A stretch of DNA of 47,217 bases from Malikia spinosa (GTDB lineage: Bacteria; Pseudomonadota; Gammaproteobacteria; Burkholderiales; Burkholderiaceae_C), in contig NZ_PVLR01000032.1 in NCBI RefSeq assembly GCF_002980625.1, positions 1 to 47,217 of the forward strand, written 5' to 3'. Both the position numbers and the translations under genes were made by a program. The first letter of the stretch is position 1, and each line of letters begins with the position of its first letter. A model generated the notes under the pieces. The model was not told the DNA's origin. It worked only from the letters and a program-made list of their open reading frames with translations, and did not search any database. Shown here piece by piece: positions 8,678 through 16,822 of this stretch.

Positions 8678-10108
8678 ATGCCCCAGCGCGCCACCAAAAT
8701 CGTCGCCACCCTTGGTCCCGCCTCCAGCGATCCCGCCCTGCTCGAACAGATGATCCGTGCCGGCGTCAACGTCGTGCGGCTGAATTTCTCGCACGGCAAG
8801 GCCCAGGACCATATCGACCGCGCCGAGATGGTTCGCGCGGCGGCCAAGCGTGCCGGCGTCGAGGTAGCGATCATGGCCGACCTGCAGGGCCCCAAGATCC
8901 GGGTCGGCAAGTTCGCCGATGGCAAGGTGATGCTGGAGGATGGCGCAGCGTTCGTGCTCGACGCGGCGCGCAGCGAGCCGGGCGACCTCGACGGCGTGGG
9001 CCTGGACTACAAGGACCTGCCGCGCGATGTCAAGGCCGGCGACCGACTGCTGCTCAACGACGGCCTGATCGTGCTCGAAGTCACGCGGGTGGCCGGCGAG
9101 GCGGTGCACACGGTGGTCGTGATCGGCGGCGAGCTGTCCAACAACAAGGGCATCAACAAGCAGGGCGGCGGCCTGACCGCGCCGGCGCTGACCGGCAAGG
9201 ACATGGACGACATCAAGACCGCGATGGGCCTGAAGGCCGACTATGTCGCGGTCAGCTTCCCGAAGACCGCCACCGACATGGAGCTGGCGCGCCAGCTGTG
9301 CCAGGTCGCGGCACCGGCCGGCCACAAGCCGGGCCTGATCGCCAAGATCGAGCGCGCCGAGGCCATCCCCGAGCTCGAGAACATCCTGCGCGTCTCGGAC
9401 GGCATCATGGTCGCACGCGGTGACCTGGCGGTCGAGGTCGGCAACGCCGCCGTGCCGGCACTGCAAAAGCGCATGATCAAGCTCGCGCTGGCCAACGACA
9501 AGGTCGTGATCACCGCGACCCAGATGATGGAAAGCATGATCACCAACCCGGTGCCGACCCGCGCCGAGGTCAGCGACGTCGCCAACGCGGTGCTCGACGG
9601 CACCGACGCCGTGATGCTGAGCGCCGAGACCGCCGCCGGCAAATACCCGCTGCAGACGATCCAGGAGATGGCCAAGATCTGCGAAGCGGCCGAAGCCGCC
9701 GACAGCTACGAGCTCGAGGCCGACTTCACCGGCAAGACCTTCGACCGCATCGACCACACCATCGCGATGGGCGCGCTGTTCACCGCCAGCCACCTGGGCG
9801 CCAAGGCCATCGTCGCGCTGACCGACTCGGGCTCGACCGCGCTCTGGATGAGCCGGCACAAGGTCGCGATGCCGATCTACGCCGTGACCTCCAAGCTGTC
9901 GGCCCAGCGCAAGATGGCGCTCTACCGCAACGTACGCCCGCTGCTGATGGACACCAGCGCCGACCGCGACACCGCGCTGCAGCAGGCCGAACAGCATCTG
10001 AAGGATCGCGGCATCGTGCAAAGCGGCGATGTCTACGCCATCACCTGCGGCGAGCCGATGGGCACGCCGGGCGGCACCAACATGCTCAAGATCTGCCGCG
10101 CACAGTAA
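8678..10108 (+). CDS. pyk: Pyruvate kinase
   Basis: Last step of glycolysis: phosphoenolpyruvate plus ADP gives pyruvate plus ATP in the cytoplasm. The 476-residue length is normal. N-terminal RATKIVATLGPASSD and RLNFSHG are family signatures; LQGPKIRVG starts the B domain; IAKIERAEA carries the catalytic Lys-Glu segment; MVARGDLAVEV and the Mg-binding region follow; the C-terminal regulatory domain spans roughly 350-476 and ends TNMLKICRAQ. AAGGAA about four bases before ATG supports the start. In many Burkholderiales pyk is followed directly by fba; here about 3 kb with a LysR/MBL/DsbA-like module separates them. Confidence 0.97.
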   Translation: MPQRATKIVATLGPASSDPALLEQMIRAGVNVVRLNFSHGKAQDHIDRAEMVRAAAKRAGVEVAIMADLQGPKIRVGKFADGKVMLEDGAAFVLDAARSEPGDLDGVGLDYKDLPRDVKAGDRLLLNDGLIVLEVTRVAGEAVHTVVVIGGELSNNKGINKQGGGLTAPALTGKDMDDIKTAMGLKADYVAVSFPKTATDMELARQLCQVAAPAGHKPGLIAKIERAEAIPELENILRVSDGIMVARGDLAVEVGNAAVPALQKRMIKLALANDKVVITATQMMESMITNPVPTRAEVSDVANAVLDGTDAVMLSAETAAGKYPLQTIQEMAKICEAAEAADSYELEADFTGKTFDRIDHTIAMGALFTASHLGAKAIVALTDSGSTALWMSRHKVAMPIYAVTSKLSAQRKMALYRNVRPLLMDTSADRDTALQQAEQHLKDRGIVQSGDVYAITCGEPMGTPGGTNMLKICRAQ

Positions 10109-10119
10109 AGCCAGCGCCA

Positions 10120-10137
10120 ACCCCGGACTGAAGGGGT
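10120..10137 (+). terminator. Weak hairpin after pyk
   Basis: ACCCC and GGGGT form a five-base stem with an eight-base loop 11 bases after the pyk stop, without a T tract. It may end or pause transcription but is marginal. The rest of the gap to 10330 shows no gene. Confidence 0.25.
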
Positions 10138-10330
10138 CGTCAGTGCAGTCGGCGTGAGTGCCGCTGGCCCAACTGCAAACGGCGAAGCACAACAACGATG
10201 GCGCGCAGACATGAATGTCGTCGCACGCTATCCACATCGACCGGCCGGACCAGTTCCCGTGCCTGTGACCTGCTTGATAGAAAAACCGAAGTCCCGCCTG
10301 CGGCGAATGAAGACGAGACGTCGAATCGTC

Positions 10331-11251
10331 TCACTCGACCACGGCAGGCTGCCTCCGGTCCCAGGGCGCCACATCGCCCCCGAACCGCTCTGCCAGAAAC
10401 TCGATGAGCTTGCGCAATGGCTGCGGTTGATGTCGGCGCGAGAGGTAGACGGCCTGGATGTCCAAGGGGTCTACCGTGTACTCGGGCAGGACGACCCGCA
10501 GTTGCTTGCGCGCGAGTTCCTCCGTGACATAGTAGGTTGGCAACATGGCGATACCCGCTCCCGCCAGCGCTCCAGCACGAATGATGGAGGTTTCGTTCGC
10601 CGTCAGCACCGCGTGCGTACTGACGGTGGTGGTACTGTCACCGCGTCGCAGCTTGTACGAGGGCGCAAACCCTGCGCTGTGAACGACGCAACGGTGCCTC
10701 TCCAGGTCTTCGGGCTTCTTGGGAACACCAGCGCGCGCCAGGTACGACGGTGATGCACACAAGACCGAGTGACACACCGCGAGCCGCCGCGCGACCAGGG
10801 TATCGTCGATGCGGTTGCTCAATCGGATGGCCAGGTCGATGCGGTCCTGCACCAGGTCGACGGTGCGGTCGACCATCATCAGGTCGATTTCGACCTTGGG
10901 GTATTCCTGCTGGAAGTCGACGACCGCCGCCGTCAGCTGCGCTTGCGCGAACGAGGGCGAGGATGTGATGCGCAGCCGCCCCTGGACCTCCCCTTGCTGG
11001 CTGGCCTGCGCATGGACGTCGTCGGCGAGCGCGACCATCTCCCTGAAGCCCTTCAGCGCTTGCTCGCCAGCATCGCTCAGCGCGAGCTTGCGCGTGGTGC
11101 GATGGAGTAGCCGCACCCCCAGCCAACTTTCCAGCCCTTCCAGGTAGCGGCTCGCCATCGCCCGGGACATGTCCAGTGCGTCAGCCGCCGCGCTGATGCT
11201 GCCGCGGTCCACGATTTCGACGAACACCCGCATTGCGGTGACACGGTCCAT
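10331..11251 (-). CDS. LysR-family transcriptional regulator
   Basis: A 306-residue LysR-type regulator. The N-terminal winged helix-turn-helix covers about 1-60 (AMRVFVEIVDRGSISAAADALDMSRAMASRYLEGLE), followed by a linker and a periplasmic-binding-protein-like effector domain from about 90 (GRLRITSSPSFAQAQL) to 295. It is divergent from the MBL-like gene 114 bases away, the classic arrangement in which a LysR protein controls the neighbouring operon and itself. The inter-gene region contains a dyad (11290-11304) that could be its site. Effector unknown. The LysR/MBL/DsbA unit lies between pyk and fba and looks like an accessory insertion. Confidence 0.93.
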   Translation of the reverse strand: MDRVTAMRVFVEIVDRGSISAAADALDMSRAMASRYLEGLESWLGVRLLHRTTRKLALSDAGEQALKGFREMVALADDVHAQASQQGEVQGRLRITSSPSFAQAQLTAAVVDFQQEYPKVEIDLMMVDRTVDLVQDRIDLAIRLSNRIDDTLVARRLAVCHSVLCASPSYLARAGVPKKPEDLERHRCVVHSAGFAPSYKLRRGDSTTTVSTHAVLTANETSIIRAGALAGAGIAMLPTYYVTEELARKQLRVVLPEYTVDPLDIQAVYLSRRHQPQPLRKLIEFLAERFGGDVAPWDRRQPAVVE

Positions 11252-11289
11252 ATGTTTGCTCGATTCAGTTGACAGTCATGCCGAACAAG

Positions 11290-11304
11290 TGAAGTTTATC
11301 TTCA
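11290..11304. promoter_or_regulatory. Dyad between divergent lysR and MBL-like genes, possible LysR site
   Basis: TGAAG-TTTAT-CTTCA is a perfect 5-5-5 inverted repeat in the 114-base divergent gap. A consensus -35 hexamer TTGACA lies just upstream at 11269-11274, but no good -10 sits at 17 bases from it, consistent with an activator-dependent promoter. LysR sites usually follow T-N11-A, which this dyad matches only loosely. Confidence 0.4.
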
Positions 11305-11365
11305 TGGCAAGAGCAAATAAAGTTCATTCATCGACAGCTCGTTGCTGCCGCCAAGGAGAACCGAA

Positions 11366-12244
11366 ATGTCCATCGCTCGCACTGTTTCCAGCCTCGCTGC
11401 CGTCGCTCTTGCCCTGTCCACCACGGCGGCTAATGCGCAAACGGCTCCCCTGACCTTGAAGGTCCATCACGCCGACGCCGACAGCTTCAACGTCAATGCC
11501 GTGCTCGTGGCCGGCAAGACCGACGCAGTGCTGTTCGACGCCGGTTTCACCCGTGCCGATGCGCTGCGCATCGCCGCCATGGTGCTCGACAGCCGCAAGA
11601 CGCTGAAAACCATTTACATCAGCCAGCCGGACCCGGACTACTACTTCGGCATCGACATCCTGAAGTCGTACTTCCCGGACGCAAAGGTCGTCGCGACCGC
11701 TGCCACCGTCAAGAAAATCGAGGCGACGCTGCCGACGAAGCTGGGCTTCTGGCCATCGAAGATGGGCGCCAACGCCCCCAAGTCCGTCAGCCTGCCCGAG
11801 GTGCTGGTCGGCAACACGCTGACGCTGGAGAACGAAGCCCTCGAAATCCGTGGCACGGACGACCGGCTGCCCCACCGCAGCTACGTGTGGATTCCCTCCA
11901 TCAAGGCCGTGGTCGGTGGTGTCAACGTGTTCGCCGGCTTGCACGTCTGGACTGCCGACGCTGCCAGCGCCGAAGACCGCGCCGCGTGGTCCAAGAAGCT
12001 GAGTGACATCGCCGCGCTCAAGCCGGCCGTCGTTGTGCCGGGCCACGCGGCAGCTGGCGCTGCCCAAGACGCTTCGCAGGTCGCCTTTACGCAGACCTAC
12101 CTGCAGCGCTGGGACGCCGAGCTGAAGAAAGCCAGCGACAGCGCCACGCTCATCGGCGCCATGAAGGCGGCCTATCCGACCGCAGGCCTGGGCATCGCCT
12201 TGGAAATCGGTGCCAAGGTCGCCACCGGCGAGATGAAGTGGTAA
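11366..12244 (+). CDS. Secreted metallo-beta-lactamase-fold protein with degenerate metal motif
   Basis: A 292-residue protein with a Sec signal peptide (about 1-24, cut after ...TTAANAQ), so it is probably periplasmic. The body has the MBL-fold order: VNAVLVAGKTDAVLFDAGFT (43-62), a segment at 82-98 where HxHxDH should be, VVGGVNVFAGLHVW (182-195) and VVPGHAAAG (223-231). In place of HxHxDH the protein has SQPDPDYYFG (86-95), with Gln, Asp and Tyr where the zinc-binding His residues belong and only one Asp kept. PGH retains its His. ATG 11366 follows a good AAGGAG site, ruling out the in-frame codon at 11342. Hydrolase activity is uncertain; a different metal or a non-enzymatic role is possible. 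Confidence 0.8.
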   Translation: MSIARTVSSLAAVALALSTTAANAQTAPLTLKVHHADADSFNVNAVLVAGKTDAVLFDAGFTRADALRIAAMVLDSRKTLKTIYISQPDPDYYFGIDILKSYFPDAKVVATAATVKKIEATLPTKLGFWPSKMGANAPKSVSLPEVLVGNTLTLENEALEIRGTDDRLPHRSYVWIPSIKAVVGGVNVFAGLHVWTADAASAEDRAAWSKKLSDIAALKPAVVVPGHAAAGAAQDASQVAFTQTYLQRWDAELKKASDSATLIGAMKAAYPTAGLGIALEIGAKVATGEMKW

Positions 12245-12267
12245 CCCCATCCACGCAAGGAACCTTC

Positions 12268-12909
12268 ATGAACGCCTTCAACCTGCCCCCCAAGTCCGTC
12301 GTCTATGTCATGGACGCCTACTGCGGCTGGTGCTGGGGCTTTTCGGAGCGGCTGGGCGAGTTCGAGGCCGCCAACCGCCACCGGGTGCCCTTCACGGCCA
12401 TCAGTGGCGGCTTGTTCGTCGGCGAGCGGGCCAAGCCCATCGCCGCCTATCCTCACATCCCCGAGGCCAATGCCCACATCGCCCGCCTGACCGGCGCCGT
12501 CTTTGGCGATGCGTACAACGGCTTGCTCAAGGACGGCCATCTGGTGATGGACTCGGTGGACGCCGGCGCCGGACTGGCAGTGCTTCGTGCGCACGCGCCG
12601 ACAAGGGCTGTGCACTGGGCCCATGAACTGCAAGCCGCGTGCTACGACCGAGGCCTCAGTCTGTCGGACCCGGCCACGATTGCCGGTATCGCAGCGGCCA
12701 ATGGTCTGGACGAGGCCGCCGTGCTGCGCGACCTGAAGAGCGGCGCAGGCCAAGCGCAGGCGCAAGCCGACTTCACGTTGGCCCGTCAATTGGGTGTGAC
12801 GTCTTATCCGACGCTGCTCTTCGTTGACGGCGACAGCGTGCACCCGCTCCGCGCGACTGGCACGTCCTTGAGCATGCTGAACGACAAGCTGGACGCGCTC
12901 CTGGTTTGA
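12268..12909 (+). CDS. DsbA-family thiol oxidoreductase-like protein, cytoplasmic
   Basis: A 213-residue thioredoxin-fold protein of the DsbA/FrnE type. CxxC is CGWC at 19-22 (DAYCGWCWGF), a helical insertion spans about 60-150, and the cis-Pro loop is TSYPTLLF near 185. No signal peptide is present, so unlike DsbA it should act in the cytoplasm, as FrnE-like proteins do. ATG 12268 is preceded by AAGGA. It follows the MBL-like gene by 23 bases and probably shares its LysR-controlled transcript, which hints at a response to oxidative or electrophile stress; that link is inference. Confidence 0.83.
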   Translation: MNAFNLPPKSVVYVMDAYCGWCWGFSERLGEFEAANRHRVPFTAISGGLFVGERAKPIAAYPHIPEANAHIARLTGAVFGDAYNGLLKDGHLVMDSVDAGAGLAVLRAHAPTRAVHWAHELQAACYDRGLSLSDPATIAGIAAANGLDEAAVLRDLKSGAGQAQAQADFTLARQLGVTSYPTLLFVDGDSVHPLRATGTSLSMLNDKLDALLV

Positions 12910-13142
12910 CGCCAACGCGACAGGCTCATGCTGTGAGCCAGCCAAGACGCATGATGGTCGTTCGACCAGGAGGCACACCATGCCGTGCCGAAACGACAGG
13001 AACGGCCCGCGATCAGGAGGCCTTACAGGCCTGCGGCATGTCATGGGCTGATAGCTCTGCGACGCTAGAATGGATGGATAGACCTGCCCGGAAAACTCCC
13101 GGTCACTAGGCCCCGCTTTTCAAACTCCACAGGAAAATCCCC

Positions 13143-14207
13143 ATGGCTCTCGTCTCGATGCGCGAACTGCTGGACCATGCTGCTGCCAACGGCTACGGCA
13201 TTCCGGCCTTCAACGTCAACAACCTGGAACAGTTCCAGGCCGTCATGGAGGCGGCGAAGGAAGTCGGCGCTCCGGTGATCCTGCAGGCCAGCGCCGGTGC
13301 GCGCAAGTACGCGGGCGAGCATTTCATCAAGCACCTGATCCAGGCAGCGGTCGAGGCCTATCCGACCATCCCGCTGGTCATGCACCAGGACCACGGCCAG
13401 AGCCCGGCGATCTGCCAGGGCGCGATCGACCTGGGCTTCTCCTCGGTCATGATGGACGGCTCGCTGATGGAAGACGGCAAGACCCCGGCCAGCTTCGAGT
13501 ACAACGTCGACGTCACGCGCCGCGTGGTCGAGCTGGCGCACAAGCTCGGCGTCTCGGTCGAGGGCGAACTCGGCTGCCTGGGCAACCTGGAAACCGGTGA
13601 AGCCGGCGAGGAAGACGGCATCGGCGCGGTCGGCAAGCTCGACCACAGCCAGATGCTGACCGACCCCGAGGAAGCGGCCCAGTTCGTCCAGGCGACCCAG
13701 CTCGACGCGCTCGCGATCGCGATCGGCACCAGCCACGGCGCCTACAAGTTCAGCCGCAAGCCCACCGGCGACATCCTGGCGATCTCGCGCGTGAAGGAAA
13801 TCCACGCCCGCATCCCCAACACCCACCTCGTGATGCACGGCTCGTCGAGCGTGCCGCAGGACCTGCTGGCGATCATCAACCAGTACGGCGGTCAGATGAA
13901 GGAAACCTACGGCGTGCCGGTCGAGGAAATCCAGGAAGCGATCAAGTACGGCGTGCGCAAGATCAACATCGACACCGACATCCGCCTCGCGATGACCGGT
14001 GCCGTGCGCAAGTTCCTGTTCGAGAACCCGGACAAGTTCGACGCCCGCGAATGGCTCAAGCCCGCGCGCGCCGCGGCCCAGGCCCTGTGCAAGCAGCGCT
14101 TCCTCGAATTCGGCTGCGAAGGCCAGGCCGGCAAGATCAAGGGCCACAGCCTGCAGGTCGTAGCATCCCAATACGCCGCCGGCCAGCTGACCCAGGTGGT
14201 CAACTGA
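13143..14207 (+). CDS. fba: Fructose-bisphosphate aldolase, class II (Calvin-type)
   Basis: Zinc-dependent aldolase cleaving fructose 1,6-bisphosphate to triose phosphates. The 354-residue sequence begins with [13 protein letters not shown] and GIPAFNVNN; metal and substrate residues are visible in [26 protein letters not shown] and [21 protein letters not shown] binds phosphate. The length and these motifs fit the Calvin-cycle subtype (CbbA/Fba) common in betaproteobacteria. AGGAAA a few bases before ATG supports the start; a TAGAAT at 13066-13071 may be its -10. The stop codon overlaps the probable start of the LRR kinase gene. Confidence 0.97.
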   Translation: MALVSMRELLDHAAANGYGIPAFNVNNLEQFQAVMEAAKEVGAPVILQASAGARKYAGEHFIKHLIQAAVEAYPTIPLVMHQDHGQSPAICQGAIDLGFSSVMMDGSLMEDGKTPASFEYNVDVTRRVVELAHKLGVSVEGELGCLGNLETGEAGEEDGIGAVGKLDHSQMLTDPEEAAQFVQATQLDALAIAIGTSHGAYKFSRKPTGDILAISRVKEIHARIPNTHLVMHGSSSVPQDLLAIINQYGGQMKETYGVPVEEIQEAIKYGVRKINIDTDIRLAMTGAVRKFLFENPDKFDAREWLKPARAAAQALCKQRFLEFGCEGQAGKIKGHSLQVVASQYAAGQLTQVVN

Positions 14208-15526
14208 TCCAGACGCTGGAGCAGCTGCGCGCCGGCGCGCTCGCCGGTGCCAGCCGGCTCACGCTGCGGGCGGGGCTGACCGAGTTCCCGCGCGAGATCT
14301 TCGACCTCGCCGACTCGCTTGAAATCCTGGACCTGTCGGGCAATGCGCTGAGCGCGCTGCCCGAGGACCTGCCGCGCCTGCACCGGCTACGCGTGCTGTT
14401 TGGCTCGGACAATCCGTTCACCGAGCTGCCCGCGGTGCTGGGCCGCTGCGAACAGCTCGAACTGGTGGGCTTCAAGTCCTGCCGCATCGAGCAGGTCCCT
14501 GCCGCCGCGCTGCCGCCCCGGCTACGCTGGCTGATACTGACCGACAACCAGATCGAAGCGCTGCCGCCCGAGATCGGCCGCTGCGCCCGGCTGCAGAAAC
14601 TCGCGCTGGCCGGCAACCGGCTGCAGGCGCTGCCGGCCGAACTGGCAGCCTGCCACAACCTCGAACTGCTGCGGATTGCCGCCAACCGCCTGACCGAACT
14701 GCCGGCCTGGCTGCTGGAACTGCCCCGACTGACCTGGCTGGCCTATGCCGGCAATCCCTGCTGCCTCGAGCAGGAACAGGCGACGCTGACGCAGAGCCCG
14801 ATCGCCGCCATAGCCTGGCAATCGCTGCAACTGCAGCAGATCCTGGGCGCCGGGGCTTCAGGAGTGATCCACCTGGCCGAGCAGCGCCAAGACGATGCGA
14901 CCCGGCAGGTGGCCGTCAAGCTGTTCAAGGGCGAGATGACCAGCGACGGACTGCCGGAATCCGAAATGGCTGCCTGCCTCGCGGGCGGCGACCATCCGCA
15001 CCTGATTCCGCTGCTAGGCCGGATCGAAGGCCATCCGCAAGCCGGCCAAGGTCTGGTGATGGCGCTGGTCAGCGCGCAATTCCGCAGCCTGGCCGGTCCG
15101 CCCAGCCTGGACTCCTGCACGCGCGACATCTACCCTGCCGACAGCCGCTGGAGCCCGGCGATCGCGCTCAAGCTGGCCAGCAGCATGGCCTCGACCCTGG
15201 CCCATCTGCACGCCCGCGGCGTGCTGCATGGCGACTTCTATGGCCACAACATCCTGCATGACGGCAGCGGCCAGGCGCTGCTGGGCGACTTTGGCGCCGC
15301 TACCCTGCTGAGCGGCTTGCCAGCGCCTCTGGCAGCGGGACTGCAAAAGCTCGAAGTGCGCGCCTTCGGCTGCCTGCTGGAGGAACTGCTGGAACGCACA
15401 GTCCCCGCCGCAGGCGACGACCTGCTGCTGGCCCGACTGACCGCATTGCGCGACGCCTGCCTGGACCCGCTGCCAACCAGCCGGCCCGACTTCAAGACCC
15501 TGGTCGCAGCACTGACTCAGCGGTAG
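14204..15526 (+). CDS. Leucine-rich-repeat protein kinase, probable CTG start
   Basis: A protein of about 440 residues fusing leucine-rich repeats to a compact Ser/Thr-kinase-like domain. LRR units of the LxxLxLxxNxLxxLP type run from about 25 to 188. The kinase part has a glycine loop GAGASG (215-220), the ATP lysine in VAVKLF (K239), a catalytic loop HGDFYGHN (342-349) in which HGD replaces the usual HRD, and DFG at 362-364; the C-lobe is short. No ATG, GTG or TTG occurs in frame near the beginning; homologous proteins as I recall them begin at [10 protein letters not shown], which places the start at CTG 14204, overlapping the fba stop by four bases. The in-frame ATG at 14051 lies deep inside fba and is unlikely. 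Substrate unknown. Confidence 0.82.
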   Translation: MIQTLEQLRAGALAGASRLTLRAGLTEFPREIFDLADSLEILDLSGNALSALPEDLPRLHRLRVLFGSDNPFTELPAVLGRCEQLELVGFKSCRIEQVPAAALPPRLRWLILTDNQIEALPPEIGRCARLQKLALAGNRLQALPAELAACHNLELLRIAANRLTELPAWLLELPRLTWLAYAGNPCCLEQEQATLTQSPIAAIAWQSLQLQQILGAGASGVIHLAEQRQDDATRQVAVKLFKGEMTSDGLPESEMAACLAGGDHPHLIPLLGRIEGHPQAGQGLVMALVSAQFRSLAGPPSLDSCTRDIYPADSRWSPAIALKLASSMASTLAHLHARGVLHGDFYGHNILHDGSGQALLGDFGAATLLSGLPAPLAAGLQKLEVRAFGCLLEELLERTVPAAGDDLLLARLTALRDACLDPLPTSRPDFKTLVAALTQR

Positions 15527-15601
15527 TGACCGCCGCGCCCCGGCACAGGCTCAGCAATACCCCCACCCTGCACGTCCAAGCGCCAGCCGACATAGCGTGG
15601 A

Positions 15602-15628
15602 CAAAAAAAGAGCCCCACGAGGGGGCTT
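15602..15628 (-). terminator. Orphan intrinsic terminator on the minus strand
   Basis: Read on the minus strand, AGCCCC-CTCGT-GGGGCT forms a perfect six-base stem followed by C and seven Ts. The only genes nearby run on the plus strand, where the hairpin is preceded, not followed, by the homopolymer tract. It therefore ends a minus-strand transcript that has no annotated gene. Confidence 0.75.
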
Positions 15629-15712
15629 GGAAAGCCTTGCGGCTCGTCGCCAGGGAGGTGAGCGACGGGGACGAATCCCGGCTGCAAATTTACTACAAAT
15701 CCTTTTGATTCG
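15602..15712 (-). ncRNA. Candidate small RNA ending at the orphan terminator
   Basis: A minus-strand transcript of about 110 bases is suggested by the orphan terminator and by a weak promoter (TTGAAT at 15742-15747, 17-base spacer, TGAAAT at 15719-15724, minus-strand sense). In the RNA, GTCGC and GCGAC (15646-15666) pair to present an 11-base loop containing CACCTCCCT, complementary to Shine-Dalgarno sequences. A small AGCC/GGCT hairpin and the terminator follow. Such C-rich loops are known in trans-acting small RNAs of alphaproteobacteria; the analogy and the transcription start are inference. No protein is encoded. Confidence 0.4.
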
Positions 15713-15838
15713 CCAGCAATTTCATTTCATTTTTTCAATAGATTCAAATTAATCACATTATTCATGGTATGGCCACTGACAGTCATTGCCAGGCTGGCAG
15801 CAACAGGCCTAGCTTGGCTGGGCGCAAAACGCAAGACT

Positions 15839-15847
15839 TGCGATAAT
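15839..15847 (+). promoter_or_regulatory. Extended -10 promoter for purC
   Basis: TG-C-GATAAT is an extended -10 element with five of six bases matching TATAAT. Start of transcription would fall near 15854, leaving a leader of about 23 bases before ATG 15877. No good -35 is visible, as is common with extended -10 promoters. Confidence 0.45.
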
Positions 15848-15876
15848 CGAATATTTGATCCTGGCCCGCTCTGTCC

Positions 15877-16785
15877 ATGACCCACGCACTCCACACCTCC
15901 GCCCTCAAGTCCCTGCCCTTGCTCGCACGCGGCAAGGTGCGCGACAACTACGCCGTGGGCGACGACCGCATCCTGATGGTCGCCTCCGACCGCATCAGCG
16001 CCTTCGACGTCATCATGGGCGAGCCGATTCCTGGCAAGGGTGAGCTGCTGACCCGCCTGAGCCTGTTCTGGTTCGACTTGCTGGGCCCGAACGGCCAGAA
16101 CATCTGCCCGATCCACCTGACCGGCCAGGACCCGACCAGCGTCGTCAGCGCCGAGGAAGCGCCCCAGGTCGCGGGCCGCTCGATGCTGGTCAAGCGCCTG
16201 AAGCCGATCCCGGTCGAGGCCGTGGTGCGCGGCTACCTGGCCGGCAGCGGCTGGAAGGAATACCAGGACAGCCGCTCGGTCTGCGGCGTGGCCCTGCCCG
16301 AAGGCCTGCAGAACGCCTCCAAGCTGCCCGAGCCGATCTACACCCCGGCCGCCAAGGCCGAGGTCGGCGAGCATGACGAGAACATCACCTTCGAGAAGAC
16401 GGTCGAGATGATCGGCCCCGAGTTGGCCGCGCAGATCCGCGACACCTCGATCCGGCTCTACCAGGCTGCGGCCGAATTTGCGCTGACCAAGGGCATCATC
16501 ATCGCCGACACCAAGTTCGAGTTCGGCCTCGATGCCGACGGCACCCTGGTGCTGATGGACGAGGTGCTGACCCCGGACAGCTCGCGCTACTGGCCGGCCG
16601 ACAGCTATGTCGAGGGCAGCAACCCGCCGAGCTTCGACAAGCAGTTCCTGCGCGACTGGCTCGAGACCGCGACCGTCAACGGCCAGCTCTGGAACAAGAC
16701 CGCACCGGCGCCACGCCTGCCGCAGGAAGTCATCACCCAGACCGCCGCCAAGTACCAGGAAGCGCTGCAGCGCGTGCTGGGCTGA
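15877..16785 (+). CDS. purC: Phosphoribosylaminoimidazole-succinocarboxamide synthase (SAICAR synthase)
   Basis: Joins aspartate to CAIR using ATP in purine synthesis. The 302-residue sequence has ARGKVRDNY and [22 protein letters not shown] near the start, then [34 protein letters not shown] and [13 protein letters not shown], all hallmarks of the longer PurC form found in betaproteobacteria and yeast-like enzymes. It is separated from purE and purK by about 20 kb, whereas these genes are often adjacent in related bacteria. A hairpin follows the stop. Confidence 0.97.
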   Translation: MTHALHTSALKSLPLLARGKVRDNYAVGDDRILMVASDRISAFDVIMGEPIPGKGELLTRLSLFWFDLLGPNGQNICPIHLTGQDPTSVVSAEEAPQVAGRSMLVKRLKPIPVEAVVRGYLAGSGWKEYQDSRSVCGVALPEGLQNASKLPEPIYTPAAKAEVGEHDENITFEKTVEMIGPELAAQIRDTSIRLYQAAAEFALTKGIIIADTKFEFGLDADGTLVLMDEVLTPDSSRYWPADSYVEGSNPPSFDKQFLRDWLETATVNGQLWNKTAPAPRLPQEVITQTAAKYQEALQRVLG

Positions 16786-16788
16786 ACC

Positions 16789-16813
16789 GCTGGCGGTCCG
16801 GGTGGCCGCCAGC
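16789..16813. terminator. Bidirectional terminator hairpin between purC and glpQ
   Basis: GCTGGCGG and CCGCCAGC form a perfect eight-base stem with a nine-base loop between the converging purC and glpQ genes, followed on the plus strand by TTGTCTGCTT. Confidence 0.55.
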
Positions 16814-16822
16814 TTGTCTGCT

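Larger units (their letters stand above)
15527..15876. other. 350-base intergenic region between LRR kinase and purC
   Basis: No protein gene is convincing here. It contains a strong minus-strand intrinsic terminator at 15602-15628, hairpins that would form in a minus-strand transcript (for example 15646-15666), an AT-rich block at about 15715-15765, and a probable forward promoter for purC at 15839-15847. Confidence 0.8.

Noticed and set aside
14051-14203. ATG 14051 as start of the LRR kinase
   Set aside because: It would overlap fba by 157 bases and add an Arg/Gly-rich stretch with no LRR character.
15526-15708. Small plus-strand protein in the kinase-purC gap
   Set aside because: The frame runs through a hairpin and terminator, has no ribosome site and shows no protein-like pattern.
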